From the NCBI RefSeq assembly GCF_014648475.1, contig NZ_BMRE01000019.1:62001-126000 (forward strand): 64,000 nt of DNA, in the 5' to 3' direction. The DNA comes from Lentzea flava. Its GTDB lineage: Bacteria; Actinomycetota; Actinomycetes; Mycobacteriales; Pseudonocardiaceae. Both the position numbers and the translations under genes were made by a program. Every line of letters begins with the position of its first letter. The first letter of the stretch is position 1. The notes beneath the pieces were generated by a model. The model had not been told where the DNA came from. It did not search any database and saw only the letters and a list, made by a program, of their open reading frames with translations. This document shows, piece after piece, positions 1-7,848 of the stretch.

Positions 1-1
1 A

Positions 2-1060
2 GCCAAGAACGGCCCCGTAGCCACCTCGGTGCCGCGCCTCCGGGAGTACCTGCACTACTGGCTGAACGACGTGATCAAGCCGAACAGAGCACCCCTCACC
101 TACGTCAACTATGAGCTGTTCGTCCGGCTCTACATCAACCCGACGTTGGGCGATGACCGCCTGGACAAGCTCAAGCTGCGGGACGTCCAGAAGTGGATCA
201 ACGCGATTCCCTCGGTGTGCCAGTGCTGCGCACAGGGCAAGGACGAACGACGGCCACAGAAACGGCGGCGTTGCTGTGCGCTGGGCAAGCGCTCGTGCTG
301 CGGGGAAGCTCCCTCGGCCCGGACCATCTCCGACATCCGCGCCTGCCTGCGATCGGCGCTGAACCACGCCATCCGTGAAGAGCTGATCACACGGAACGTC
401 GCGGAGCTGGTCACCTTGCCGAAGGTGCGCAAGCGTAAACGGACGGCGTGGACCAGCGATGAGGCGCGGAGGTTCCTGGAGTCGGCGCGGGATGCTCGCG
501 ACCCCATGTACGCGGGCTACGTGCTCGCCCTGGTGCTCGGCCTGCGCAAGGGCGAAATCCTCGGGCTCACCTGGGGCGCGCTCGACTTCGACCACGGCGA
601 GTTGGCGGTGACTCACCAGCTCCAACGGGCAAGCAAGCAGCTGCTGCACCGCGAAACGAAGACGGACGCGTCAGACGACACGCTGCCGCTGCCGTCGATC
701 GTCGTAGCGGCGCTTGAGCAGCGGCGACGGCAACAGCTCGCCGACCGGAAAGAGGCGGACACCGCCTGGCACAAGTCGGACCTGGTCTTCACGACCAAGT
801 TCGGGCTGCCGATCGATCCCCGGAACTTCAACAGGTCCTGGGACAACCGAGTCGCCCGCTCCGGGGTTCGCAAGATCACGGTCCACGACGGACGCCGGTC
901 CTGCGGAACGCTGCTGGTCGACCTCGACGTGCACCCGCGCGTGATCATGGCGATCCTGCGGCATGCCGAGTTCTCCGTGACGATGGAGATCTACGCGCAA
1001 GCGTCCTCGCAGAAGACGCGGGACGCGCTCAAGCGGCTTGGTGAGAGTCTCGATCAGTAG
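2..1060 (+). CDS. Tyrosine site-specific integrase, 5' end outside window
   Basis: This is a phage/AICE-type tyrosine recombinase that joins an element to its chromosomal target. The frame is open from the first bases of the window, so the true start lies to the left; the first in-window start codon is GTG at 29. It has an N-terminal SAM-like core-binding domain with a Cys-rich insert (paired CC motifs near 220-300) and a C-terminal catalytic domain. The catalytic set is complete: Arg in GLRKGE, HDGRR (His-x-x-Arg), RHAEF, and the nucleophile Tyr in MEIYA. It reads towards the 3' end of the tRNA-Ala gene, as expected if that tRNA is the attachment site of an element lying mainly to the left. 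Confidence 0.9.
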   Translation, partial: AKNGPVATSVPRLREYLHYWLNDVIKPNRAPLTYVNYELFVRLYINPTLGDDRLDKLKLRDVQKWINAIPSVCQCCAQGKDERRPQKRRRCCALGKRSCCGEAPSARTISDIRACLRSALNHAIREELITRNVAELVTLPKVRKRKRTAWTSDEARRFLESARDARDPMYAGYVLALVLGLRKGEILGLTWGALDFDHGELAVTHQLQRASKQLLHRETKTDASDDTLPLPSIVVAALEQRRRQQLADRKEADTAWHKSDLVFTTKFGLPIDPRNFNRSWDNRVARSGVRKITVHDGRRSCGTLLVDLDVHPRVIMAILRHAEFSVTMEIYAQASSQKTRDALKRLGESLDQ

Positions 1061-1094
1061 CACTGCTGCACTTCGCTGCTGTACCGGCAACGAC

Positions 1095-1126
1095 AAAGGC
1101 CGTCCACTCCAAAGTGGACGGCCTTT
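1095..1126. terminator. Bidirectional hairpin terminator between integrase and tRNA-Ala
   Basis: A perfect 14-bp inverted repeat (1095-1108 with 1113-1126) with a CCAA loop ends in AAA/TTT on both sides. It separates the convergent integrase and tRNA-Ala transcripts. Confidence 0.7.
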
Positions 1127-1135
1127 GACGTGCTG

Positions 1136-1208
1136 TGGAGCTGAGGGGAATCGAACCCCTGACCTTCTCGATGCGAACGAGACGCGCTACCAACTGTGCT
1201 ACAGCCCC
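1136..1208 (-). tRNA. tRNA-Ala (anticodon CGC)
   Basis: The reverse strand folds as a standard cloverleaf: acceptor GGGGCTG pairs with CAGCTCC, followed by an A discriminator. The anticodon loop is TTCGCAT, giving anticodon CGC, and the T-arm contains GGTTCGAATCC. CCA is not encoded. Its 3' end faces the integrase, so it is a plausible attB. Confidence 0.95.
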
Positions 1209-1266
1209 TTGCGGTGTTACGAGAGAACTATAGCAGGGGTTGGAGGGGTGTTTTCACCACCCCCTC

Positions 1267-1989
1267 CTAAGCCCCGACAGCACCCCGGTACCGCAGCGAC
1301 TCCAGTCCCTCCAGCTCGACGAACACCGGGTCTTCGTCGTCGGAGTCGACCGGGATCGTGCCCGGACGCACGTGGTGCTCGTAGCGCGGCAACGGCGGAA
1401 GCGCCGGCTTCTCCTCGACGGCGACGACCTCGACCTGGGTGGTCTCGGCCTCCTCGACGGCAGGAGCGGCGGCGGGCACCGGGACCTCGGCGAGCTGCTG
1501 CGGCTGCGGAGCCGTCGCGCGCCGGCGACGCACCTGCTGCAGACGGGCGAGCCGGCGGGCGCGGATCTCCTCCTCGATCCGCACCTGGCGGCGCAGGTAG
1601 GTCAGGTAGCCCACGAGCAGGACGTCGACTCCGGCGTGGCCGTACCAGAGCGGCTGGTAGAACACCCCGGCCACTACGCCCGTCACGACGGCGGCGACCA
1701 GCAGGAACGCCACGACTCTGCGCCGGAACGCGTACTTGGCCTGGGCCACGAGTGCCGCGGTCTCCGGGTCGTAGCCGCCGCGGCCGCGCCGGAACGGGCG
1801 TTCGACGTACTCCTCCTCGTCGAAGTAGTCGTCGTCGATGTCGTGGATGTCGTCGTACTCGGCGTCTGGCATGGCGTCGTACTCCTCCCCCACGCTGCGC
1901 GCACTCTCCTGGCGCTTGCGGGCCATCATGGGGACGAGGACGACCAGCCACGCCACGACCAGCGCAACGATGATCAGCGAACTCGGCAT
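1267..1989 (-). CDS. glpR: GlpR/SepX-type membrane receptor of gephyrin-like Glp
   Basis: This 240-aa membrane protein has an N-terminal transmembrane segment (residues 4-21), an acidic Asp/Glu/Tyr-rich stretch (about 36-62), two central hydrophobic segments (about 92-130), a basic region and a Pro/Glu-rich tail. Length and architecture fit GlpR (Corynebacterium) and SepX (Streptomyces). In published work these partner the MoeA-like Glp in FtsZ-dependent division and polar growth. The call rests heavily on context: glp and rimJ lie upstream on the same strand, as in Mycobacterium. The terminal transmembrane segment supports the ATG at 1989. Confidence 0.75.
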   Translation of the reverse strand: MPSSLIIVALVVAWLVVLVPMMARKRQESARSVGEEYDAMPDAEYDDIHDIDDDYFDEEEYVERPFRRGRGGYDPETAALVAQAKYAFRRRVVAFLLVAAVVTGVVAGVFYQPLWYGHAGVDVLLVGYLTYLRRQVRIEEEIRARRLARLQQVRRRRATAPQPQQLAEVPVPAAAPAVEEAETTQVEVVAVEEKPALPPLPRYEHHVRPGTIPVDSDDEDPVFVELEGLESLRYRGAVGA

Positions 1990-2099
1990 TCCCCGTTCAC
2001 CTCCCCCGGCCCACGCGTGGTGCTGTCACCACGCTAGTCACAACAGTCACACCAGTGTCGGAGGCTCGCCGAGCGCGGTGCGTACCAAAGTGTGGTGTA

Positions 2100-2117
2100 T
2101 CACCCACTTTTGGGTGA
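2100..2117 (-). other. Short perfect hairpin downstream of rimJ
   Basis: TCACCCA and TGGGTGA arms flank a small loop between rimJ and glpR. There is no T-run, so it may only partly terminate or stabilise the galU-glp-rimJ transcript before glpR. Confidence 0.3.
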
Positions 2118-2144
2118 AGTGATTAGGACGAACGGAAGCAGGCG

Positions 2145-2798
2145 TCAGGGAAGACGGGCTTCTCCGCGTGCGACCAAACGGCGCACTAGGCCATCCGGGA
2201 CCTCTTCGACCGTCAGCGCGAAGCAGAGGTGGTCGCGCCACTGGCCGGCAACATCCAGATAACGCTTGAAGAGGCCTTCCTCGCGGTAGCCGGATTTCGT
2301 GAGCACGCGGATCGAGGCGGCGTTCTCTGGGCGGACCGTCGCTTCGAGCCTGTGCAGACCAGCCTCGCGGAAGGCGTGATCCGTGAGCAACGCCACGGCG
2401 GCCGTTGCGACGCCGCCGCCCGCCCGATCAGCGGCCACCCAGTAGCCGATCCAGGCCGACAGCAGCGAGCCGCGCACGATGTTGCCGACGGTGATCTGAC
2501 CGGCCACCTCGCCGTCCACGAGGATCATGAACGGCAACGTGGTGCCGCGCCGGGCCATCGCACGCAGCGACGACCACTGGGCTGGCCAGGAGAGCGTCGC
2601 GTTGCGCTCGTCCCAGCCCTCGGGGGCGGTGGGTTCCCATTTCTCCAGGTAGTCGCGGTCGCGGATGCGCAGCCGCGACCACTTGCCTCCGTCGAAGAGC
2701 CGCGGCCCGCGCAGGACCACGGTTCCCGCGCGCACCTCGATGGGCCCCAGCCGGACCGGCCAGCCGGGGTGTCTACCGAGATCGGCGAAAACGCTCAT
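2145..2798 (-). CDS. rimJ: RimJ/RimL-type GNAT N-acetyltransferase
   Basis: This 217-aa protein has a GNAT fold related to ribosomal-protein-alanine N-acetyltransferases. The acetyl-CoA-binding region is around residues 115-145 (DRAGGGVATAAVALL), followed by the family signature LEATVRPENAASIRVLTKSGY. The ATG overlaps the glp stop codon as ATGA, so it is translationally coupled. The position between glp and glpR is the mycobacterial order (Rv0993-Rv0996). Its natural substrate cannot be read from sequence. Confidence 0.85.
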   Translation of the reverse strand: MSVFADLGRHPGWPVRLGPIEVRAGTVVLRGPRLFDGGKWSRLRIRDRDYLEKWEPTAPEGWDERNATLSWPAQWSSLRAMARRGTTLPFMILVDGEVAGQITVGNIVRGSLLSAWIGYWVAADRAGGGVATAAVALLTDHAFREAGLHRLEATVRPENAASIRVLTKSGYREEGLFKRYLDVAGQWRDHLCFALTVEEVPDGLVRRLVARGEARLP

Positions 2799-4018
2799 CC
2801 ACGCTGCGCTAGGAAGCTGACCAGCACCTCTTCACCGACGGAGACCTCAGTGACGTCCTCGTCGACCATGATCAGGCAGTTGGCCTCCGCCAGTGACGCG
2901 AGCAGGTGTGCCCCCGACGTGCCGAGCGGCTGCACCAGGTACTCGCCGTTGTCCGCGTCGCGCAGCAGCTGGCCGCGCAGGAAGCCGCGGCGGCCCTTCG
3001 TCGACTGGAGCGGCGACAGCAGGCGAGCGCTGACCGCGCGGCGGTACGGGTTCTTCTTGCCGAGCGCGGCCCTGATCAGCGGCCTGACCAGCACCTCGAA
3101 CACCACGAGCGCGCTCATCGGGTTCGCGGGCAGCAGGAACGTCGGCACGGCGTCCGGTCCGAGCCTGCCGAAGCCCTGCGCGGAGCCGGGGTGCATGGCG
3201 ATGCGGGTGACGTCCATGTCGCCGAGCTCCGCCAGCGCGGCCTTGACCTCGTCGCCGATGGTGCCGCCCACGCCACCGGCGATGACGACGATCTCGGAGA
3301 GCAGCAGCCTGCCCTCGACGACCTCGCGCAGCCGGCGCGGGTCGGCGGACATGATGCCGACCCGGCTGACCTCGGCCCCCGCGTCACGGGCGGCGGCGGC
3401 CAGCGCGTACGAGTTCACGTCGTAGACCTGGCCCTGGCCGGGCGTGCGGTCGACGTCGACGAGCTCCTCGCCGAGCGAGATCACAGACACCCGCGGGCGC
3501 GGGTGGACGAGCACCTTGTTGCGTCCGACGGCGGCCAGCAGGCCCACCTGAGCAGCACCGATGGACGCGCCGCGGCGCACGGCCACGTCGCCTGTCTGCA
3601 CGTCCTCGCCGGTGCGGCGGACGAACCCGGCGGACGGCACGCTGCGGTTGATCGTCACCTTGGCGTGGTGGCCGTCGGTGTAGCCGAGCGGCACGACCGC
3701 GTCGGCGAGCGTGGGCAGCGGCGCGCCCGTCGCGACCCGCACCGCCTGGCCGGGCTGCAGCCGGCGCGGCTGCCGGGAGCCGGCCGGGATCTCGCCCACG
3801 ACCGGCAGCTGCACCGGGTTCGCGTTCGCGCCGGACACGTCGACGCTGCGCACCGCGTAGCCGTCCACCGCGGCCTGGTCGAAGCCGGGCAACGCGCGTT
3901 CCGCCACGACCTCCTCGGCGCAGAGCAGGCCCTGCGACTCGGAGATCGCCACGCGCACGGGTGCGGGCCGCACCGCGGCCGCGATCACCCTGGCGAGCTG
4001 CTCGTCCACTGACCTCAT
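2795..4018 (-). CDS. glp: Gephyrin-like molybdotransferase homologue (Glp, MoeA family)
   Basis: This 407-aa protein has the full MoeA domain order: N-terminal linker domains with the ALPGFDQAAVDGYAVR signature (about residues 42-57), the MPT-binding-like domain (about 175-320), and the C-terminal beta barrel. MoeA inserts molybdate into molybdopterin, but the actinobacterial Glp paralogue acts with GlpR and FtsZ in division. Here the usual GGVSxGD catalytic loop reads GGVGGTIGDE, which suggests weakened or lost enzymatic function. The gene sits 30 nt after galU and overlaps rimJ. A conventional MoeA role cannot be excluded. Confidence 0.85.
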   Translation of the reverse strand: MRSVDEQLARVIAAAVRPAPVRVAISESQGLLCAEEVVAERALPGFDQAAVDGYAVRSVDVSGANANPVQLPVVGEIPAGSRQPRRLQPGQAVRVATGAPLPTLADAVVPLGYTDGHHAKVTINRSVPSAGFVRRTGEDVQTGDVAVRRGASIGAAQVGLLAAVGRNKVLVHPRPRVSVISLGEELVDVDRTPGQGQVYDVNSYALAAAARDAGAEVSRVGIMSADPRRLREVVEGRLLLSEIVVIAGGVGGTIGDEVKAALAELGDMDVTRIAMHPGSAQGFGRLGPDAVPTFLLPANPMSALVVFEVLVRPLIRAALGKKNPYRRAVSARLLSPLQSTKGRRGFLRGQLLRDADNGEYLVQPLGTSGAHLLASLAEANCLIMVDEDVTEVSVGEEVLVSFLAQRG

Positions 4019-4048
4019 GTGTTGGTCCTCGCGCCCAGAAGGTGTCGA

Positions 4049-4933
4049 TCAGGAGTTGCCGAGGCGTTCCCGCAACCACTCGCGCAGGTCGGGCCCGTAC
4101 TCCTTGGTCTTGAGTGCGAAGTCAACCGCAGCACGCAGGAATCCTGCGGGATTGCCGAGATCGTGTCGCCCGCCGCGGTGCACGACGACGTGCACCGGGT
4201 GCCCCTCGTTGATCAGCAGTGCGATGGCGTCGGTGAGCTGCAGTTCACCACCCGCACCAGGCGTGATGCGCTTGAGGGCGTCGAAGATGGCGCGGTCGAG
4301 CAGGTAGCGCCCGGCGGCGGCGAACGTCGACGGCGCGTCCTCCGGCTTGGGCTTCTCGACCATGCCGACGACCTGCTTGACGTCGTCGTTGCCGGTGTCG
4401 CGGACGTCGAACACGCCGTACGCGGAGATCTGCTCGCGCGGGATGTCGAACGCCAGCAGGACGCTGCCGCCCTTCTCCTCGCGGACCTCCGCCATCTTCT
4501 TGAGCGCGTCGGTGGGCAGGATGATGTCGTCCGGCAGGAGCACCGCGACGGCCTCGTCGTCGCCGGTCAGGTTGCCTTCCGCGCAACCGACGGCGTGGCC
4601 GAGGCCCAGGGCCTCCGCCTGGATCGCGGTCTCGGCCTTGATCAGCCGGGGCGCGCGCTGGATCTTCTCCACGAGGTCGGACTTGCCGCGGTCGGCCAGC
4701 GTCTGCTCGAGCTCGGGGTTCGCGTCGAAGTAGTTCGCGACCGACGCCTTCTCCGGCGAGGTGACGATGACCAGCTTCGTCGCTCCCGCCTCGGCCGCTT
4801 CCCTGGCCACGTACTCGATGGCAGGGGTGTCGACCAGCGGCAGCAACTCCTTCGGCACGGCCTTGGTCGTGGGGAGGAAACGGGTGCCGAGACCGGCCGC
4901 GGGCACGATGGCGGTGTGGAAGGCGCTGCTCAT
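4049..4933 (-). CDS. galU: UTP--glucose-1-phosphate uridylyltransferase
   Basis: GalU makes UDP-glucose from UTP and glucose-1-phosphate, feeding trehalose, cell-wall and exopolysaccharide synthesis. It also works with GalT in the Leloir route encoded nearby. The 294-aa product begins with the nucleotidyltransferase signature AAGLGTRFLPTTKAVPKEL (residues about 10-28) and carries VEKPKPEDAPS and the GHP loop near the C-terminus. I start at the ATG at 4933, just before this motif; the frame is open further upstream but would run into the divergent folate gene. It is first in the galU-glp-rimJ-glpR run. Confidence 0.95.
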   Translation of the reverse strand: MSSAFHTAIVPAAGLGTRFLPTTKAVPKELLPLVDTPAIEYVAREAAEAGATKLVIVTSPEKASVANYFDANPELEQTLADRGKSDLVEKIQRAPRLIKAETAIQAEALGLGHAVGCAEGNLTGDDEAVAVLLPDDIILPTDALKKMAEVREEKGGSVLLAFDIPREQISAYGVFDVRDTGNDDVKQVVGMVEKPKPEDAPSTFAAAGRYLLDRAIFDALKRITPGAGGELQLTDAIALLINEGHPVHVVVHRGGRHDLGNPAGFLRAAVDFALKTKEYGPDLREWLRERLGNS

Positions 4934-4971
4934 GGGCTGCGATGCTAACGACATACCGAGGGATACCCACC

Positions 4972-5538
4972 ATGACGTCCGATCTTCGTGACCGGAAGGC
5001 CACACTGCGTTCACGGTTGCTGGCCGCGCGACGCGCCGTGCCACCCGACGTTCGCGCTGCCGAGGCGGCGGCGCTGGCCGCGCACGTGGCGGCTCTGGAC
5101 GTTCGGGCTGATCAGACGGTGTGCGCGTTCCTGCCGGTCGGATCGGAGCCCGGTGACGCGTCGTGGCTCGACGGACTGCGGTGCCGGGTGCTGCTGCCGA
5201 TCGTGACGGGCGACTCGCCGCTGGACTGGGCCGTCCACACCGGACCGTCCGGGCTGGTCCCCGCGGCCTTCCGGCTGCTCGAACCCTCCGGGCCGCGGCT
5301 CGGCCCCTCGGCGATCGCTGGAGCCGCGCTGGTGCTGGTGCCCGCGCTGGCGGTGTCGGTGGACGGGGTGCGGCTCGGGAAGGGCCAGGGGCACTACGAC
5401 CGGTCGTTGCCGCTGGTCAAAGCGCCTCTGGTGGCTGTCGTGCGGGACAGCGAGGTGCTCGACGAGGTGCCCGCGGAGGCGCACGACGTGCGGATGAACG
5501 GGGTGCTGACGCCCTCGGTGGGCCTGCGGTGGCTGTGA
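4972..5538 (+). CDS. 5-formyltetrahydrofolate cyclo-ligase
   Basis: This 188-aa enzyme (MTHFS/YgfA family) converts 5-formyl-THF to 5,10-methenyl-THF with ATP. The family-defining C-terminal motif RLGKGQGHYDR is present (about residues 132-142). The conserved N-terminal basic segment LRDRKATLRSRLLAARR binds substrate or nucleotide. The ATG at 4972 begins just before that segment, and the divergent galU start is 38 nt away, so the two share a promoter region. In Mycobacterium the orthologue also lies between galU and the Ruc gene. Confidence 0.92.
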   Translation: MTSDLRDRKATLRSRLLAARRAVPPDVRAAEAAALAAHVAALDVRADQTVCAFLPVGSEPGDASWLDGLRCRVLLPIVTGDSPLDWAVHTGPSGLVPAAFRLLEPSGPRLGPSAIAGAALVLVPALAVSVDGVRLGKGQGHYDRSLPLVKAPLVAVVRDSEVLDEVPAEAHDVRMNGVLTPSVGLRWL

Positions 5539-5588
5539 CGTTGACCTGTGGTGTTTGCGCTCCGGGAAGGTCCTGTCGCAAAATCGTG

Positions 5589-5615
5589 TTGGCACTCACA
5601 ACGGTCGAGTGCCAG
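5589..5615. promoter_or_regulatory. CIRCE element (HrcA operator)
   Basis: TTGGCACTC, a 9-nt spacer, then GAGTGCCAG matches the CIRCE consensus TTAGCACTC-N9-GAGTGCTAA; the inner 8 bp of each arm are perfectly inverted. It lies just upstream of the GTG start at 5633. HrcA repression of the ruc orthologue is reported in M. tuberculosis. Confidence 0.85.
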
Positions 5616-5632
5616 ATCTAGGAGCGAACACA

Positions 5633-5923
5633 GTGCCTACGTACCAGTACGCCTGCACCGCGTGTGAGCACCGGTTCGAGGCTGTGCAGTCGTTCAGCGA
5701 CGCCTCCCTCACCGAGTGCCCGGAGTGCTCTGGCAAGCTGCGCAAGCTCTTCGGCGCCGTCGGGGTCGTCTTCAAGGGCAGCGGGTTCTACCGCACGGAC
5801 AGCCGGTCGGGTTCGTCCAAGAGCACGGCGTCGTCCACGGCGTCCTCCTCGTCGACGTCTTCGTCGTCGTCCTCCTCGGACTCCAAGCCCGCGAGCAGCG
5901 CTCCGGCGGCCGCGGCGAGCTGA
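5633..5923 (+). CDS. ruc: FmdB-family zinc-ribbon protein, Ruc-type redox-regulated chaperone
   Basis: This 96-aa protein has an FmdB zinc ribbon with two Cys pairs (CTAC near residue 8, CPEC near 27) followed by a Ser-rich, apparently disordered tail from about residue 58. That architecture matches M. tuberculosis Rv0991c (Ruc), reported to prevent protein aggregation once its cysteines are oxidised. The start is GTG at 5633 with an AGGAG site at 5620. The CIRCE element 18 nt upstream and the gene order with the folate cyclo-ligase support the call. Generic FmdB annotation would be the cautious alternative. Confidence 0.85.
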   Translation: MPTYQYACTACEHRFEAVQSFSDASLTECPECSGKLRKLFGAVGVVFKGSGFYRTDSRSGSSKSTASSTASSSSTSSSSSSSDSKPASSAPAAAAS

Positions 5924-5966
5924 AGATCGCGAGTTGTCCACAACTTGCGCCTGAGCCCGGTTTCCG

Positions 5967-5995
5967 TGCCCCCGACGGCCCTACCGTCGGGGGCA
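5967..5995 (+). other. 12-bp hairpin overlapping the SAF gene start
   Basis: A perfect 12-bp stem (5967-5978 with 5984-5995) and 5-nt loop ends on the A of the next gene's ATG. It may terminate the ruc transcript (no T-run follows) or mask translation initiation of the SAF gene. Confidence 0.5.
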
Positions 5996-6549
5996 TGACT
6001 CTTTCCAGCACCGGTTTCGACAAGGTCCGCTCGTTGCTGCGCCGCCGTCCTTCTGTTGTGTGGCGGCGGTTTCTGGCTCTGGGGCTGGCTTTGCTGGCTC
6101 TTCCGCTGACCTTCTGGCCCGACGTGGGGCATCCGGCGGTCGTCGCCTCACGAGATCTGCCGGCCGGTCAGTCGCTGTCGTCGGGCGACGTCCGGCTGGT
6201 GTCGCTGGCCGCTCCGGTTTCCGGGTCGTTCTCGGATGTCGACGCGATGGTGGGCAAAACGCTCGGCAGCGCGGCGCGCGAGGGCGTTCCGCTGACCGAC
6301 TTCGATCTCGCGCGTGCGTCGGACGATCTCGCTTCGGTCGCCGTGCGGGTGGCTGACCAGGGCCTTGCGGGCGTGGTGCGGATGGGCGACCGGGTCGACG
6401 TGGTGTCGCCGTCGGCGGAAGTGCTCGCGGAGAACGCGTCCGTGCGCGAGACACGCGGACAAGTCGTTGTGCTCACGTTGCCGAGACTTAATGCAACTCG
6501 CGTGGCCGCGATGTCACTGGATCATGCATTAGCCGTTACTCTCCGCTGA
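5995..6549 (+). CDS. SAF-domain membrane-anchored protein (CpaB-like)
   Basis: This 184-aa protein has a basic N-terminus, one transmembrane helix (about residues 23-41) and an exported SAF domain beginning VVASRDLPAGQSLSSGDV. It resembles the N-terminal half of CpaB/RcpC, the Flp-pilus assembly proteins, but no other pilus genes are nearby. The stop overlaps the mscL start by one base (TGATG), so the two are probably co-translated. The ATG at 5995 sits inside a hairpin; a start a few codons downstream is possible. Confidence 0.75.
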   Translation: MTLSSTGFDKVRSLLRRRPSVVWRRFLALGLALLALPLTFWPDVGHPAVVASRDLPAGQSLSSGDVRLVSLAAPVSGSFSDVDAMVGKTLGSAAREGVPLTDFDLARASDDLASVAVRVADQGLAGVVRMGDRVDVVSPSAEVLAENASVRETRGQVVVLTLPRLNATRVAAMSLDHALAVTLR

Positions 6550-6995
6550 TGCTGAAGGGATTCAAGGACTTCCTGATGCGCGGAAACGTCGTCGACCTGG
6601 CCGTGGCCGTGGTCATCGGCACGGCGTTCACCGCGATCGTCACCGCGTTCACCACGAGCCTGATCAAGCCGCTCATCGCCTCACTGGGCAGCGCTGAGAC
6701 CAAGGGCCTCGGCTTCTACCTCCGAGAGAACAAGGAGGAGACGTACCTCGACTTCAGCAACGTGATCAACGCCGCGATCAACTTCCTGATCGTGGCGGCG
6801 GTCGTGTACTTCGTGCTCGTCCTGCCGATCAAGAAGATCCAGGAACGCCGCAAGAAGGGCGAGGAGCCGGGCCCGGCGGAGCCCACGGATGTCGAGCTGT
6901 TGAAGGAGATCCGCGACCTGCTGGCCGCGCAGCAGAACCACCAGAACCACCAGACGGTCACGCAGTCGACCGACGTGCGCAGCCCGAAGATCTGA
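6549..6995 (+). CDS. mscL: Large-conductance mechanosensitive channel
   Basis: MscL opens under membrane tension to release solutes during hypo-osmotic shock. The 148-aa product has the conserved N-terminus MLKGFKDFLMRGNVVDLAVA, the TM1 glycine/alanine pore helix, a periplasmic loop, TM2 (about residues 79-96), and a charged cytoplasmic helix (KKIQERRKKGE then LLKEIRDLL). Length is normal. It is coupled to the SAF gene by TGATG, and the neighbourhood matches mycobacterial mscL. Confidence 0.96.
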   Translation: MLKGFKDFLMRGNVVDLAVAVVIGTAFTAIVTAFTTSLIKPLIASLGSAETKGLGFYLRENKEETYLDFSNVINAAINFLIVAAVVYFVLVLPIKKIQERRKKGEEPGPAEPTDVELLKEIRDLLAAQQNHQNHQTVTQSTDVRSPKI

Positions 6996-7169
6996 CCCGA
7001 CCGGGACGAGGCGCGCGTCGTGAGCGGTTGGCACCGCGCGCCTTGCCCTGCCCCGGTACTCAGAGCCGCAGGCTCTCGTCACCCAGGCTGATCAGGCCGG
7101 CACGCTGCATTCAGCAAGCACCAGCGAAGCCGTCACCCGGTCGTCGCGACCCGCACGCGGCGCTTCGGC

Positions 7170-7352
7170 CTAACCCCCGTGGTGAGGCGGCCTGTTCTCC
7201 TCGTACCAGGCGTCGCGGTCCTCCGCCGGAGCCGCGCCGCGCTCGTCCGACGTGGTCTCGGGCAGCACGTCGCCGAAAACCTCAGCCAACCGGCGACGAC
7301 GCCTGCGAGCGGCGTCGTCGTCGGCCGGCTGCGGTGAATCACTCTTCGTCAA
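7170..7352 (-). CDS. Small conserved actinobacterial protein next to moaB
   Basis: This 60-aa charged, soluble protein has an Asp/Arg-rich N-terminus (residues 10-22) and a C-terminal DAWYEENRPPHHGG motif. I recognise that motif from small proteins linked to moaB in actinomycetes, but I know no function for it. It overlaps the 3' end of moaB by 14 nt on the same strand, supporting co-translation. No cysteines or membrane segments are seen. Confidence 0.7.
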   Translation of the reverse strand: MTKSDSPQPADDDAARRRRRRLAEVFGDVLPETTSDERGAAPAEDRDAWYEENRPPHHGG

Positions 7353-7848
7353 GGCCGCTCAGCTGTTCGATCACGTAGGGCACCAACGCCGACAGGGTTG
7401 CCATGCCGTCGCGGACCGCGGAGCGCGAGCCCGCGAGGTTCACGACGAGCGTGCTGCCGGAGACGCCCACGAGGCCGCGCGAGATGCCCGCGTCGACCGC
7501 GCCCGCGGCGAGACCGGAGGCGCGGAGTGCCTCGGCGATGCCGTGGATGGGACGGTCGAGCACGCCCTGCGTGGCGTCGGGGGTGACGTCGCGCGGCGAC
7601 ACACCGGTGCCGCCGACGGTGACCACGAGGTCGACGCCACCGATGACGGCCGTGTTGAGCGCGGCCCGGATGTCGACCACCTCACCCTCGACCGCGACTG
7701 TGCCGTCGACGATGAAGCCCGCTTCTTCGAGCAGTTCGGTGACGAGAGGGCCGGAGTTGTCGTCCTGCTCGCCGTGCGCCACCCGGTCGTCCACGATCAC
7801 GACCAAAGCGCGGCCAAGGCGCTGCGCGCTGCGTTCCATACCGATCAC
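7339..7848 (-). CDS. moaB: MoaB/MogA-type molybdopterin-binding protein
   Basis: This is the MoaB/Mog family, which adenylylates molybdopterin or otherwise handles it in molybdenum-cofactor synthesis. The 169-aa product carries the diagnostic TVGGTGVSPRDVTPDA (about residues 77-92) and a C-terminal NLAGSRSAV segment, corresponding to mycobacterial MoaB2. The GTG at 7848 overlaps the histidine-kinase stop as GTGA, favouring that start; an ATG at 7839 is the alternative. Operon order is response regulator, kinase, moaB, 60-aa protein. Confidence 0.92.
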   Translation of the reverse strand: MIGMERSAQRLGRALVVIVDDRVAHGEQDDNSGPLVTELLEEAGFIVDGTVAVEGEVVDIRAALNTAVIGGVDLVVTVGGTGVSPRDVTPDATQGVLDRPIHGIAEALRASGLAAGAVDAGISRGLVGVSGSTLVVNLAGSRSAVRDGMATLSALVPYVIEQLSGLDEE

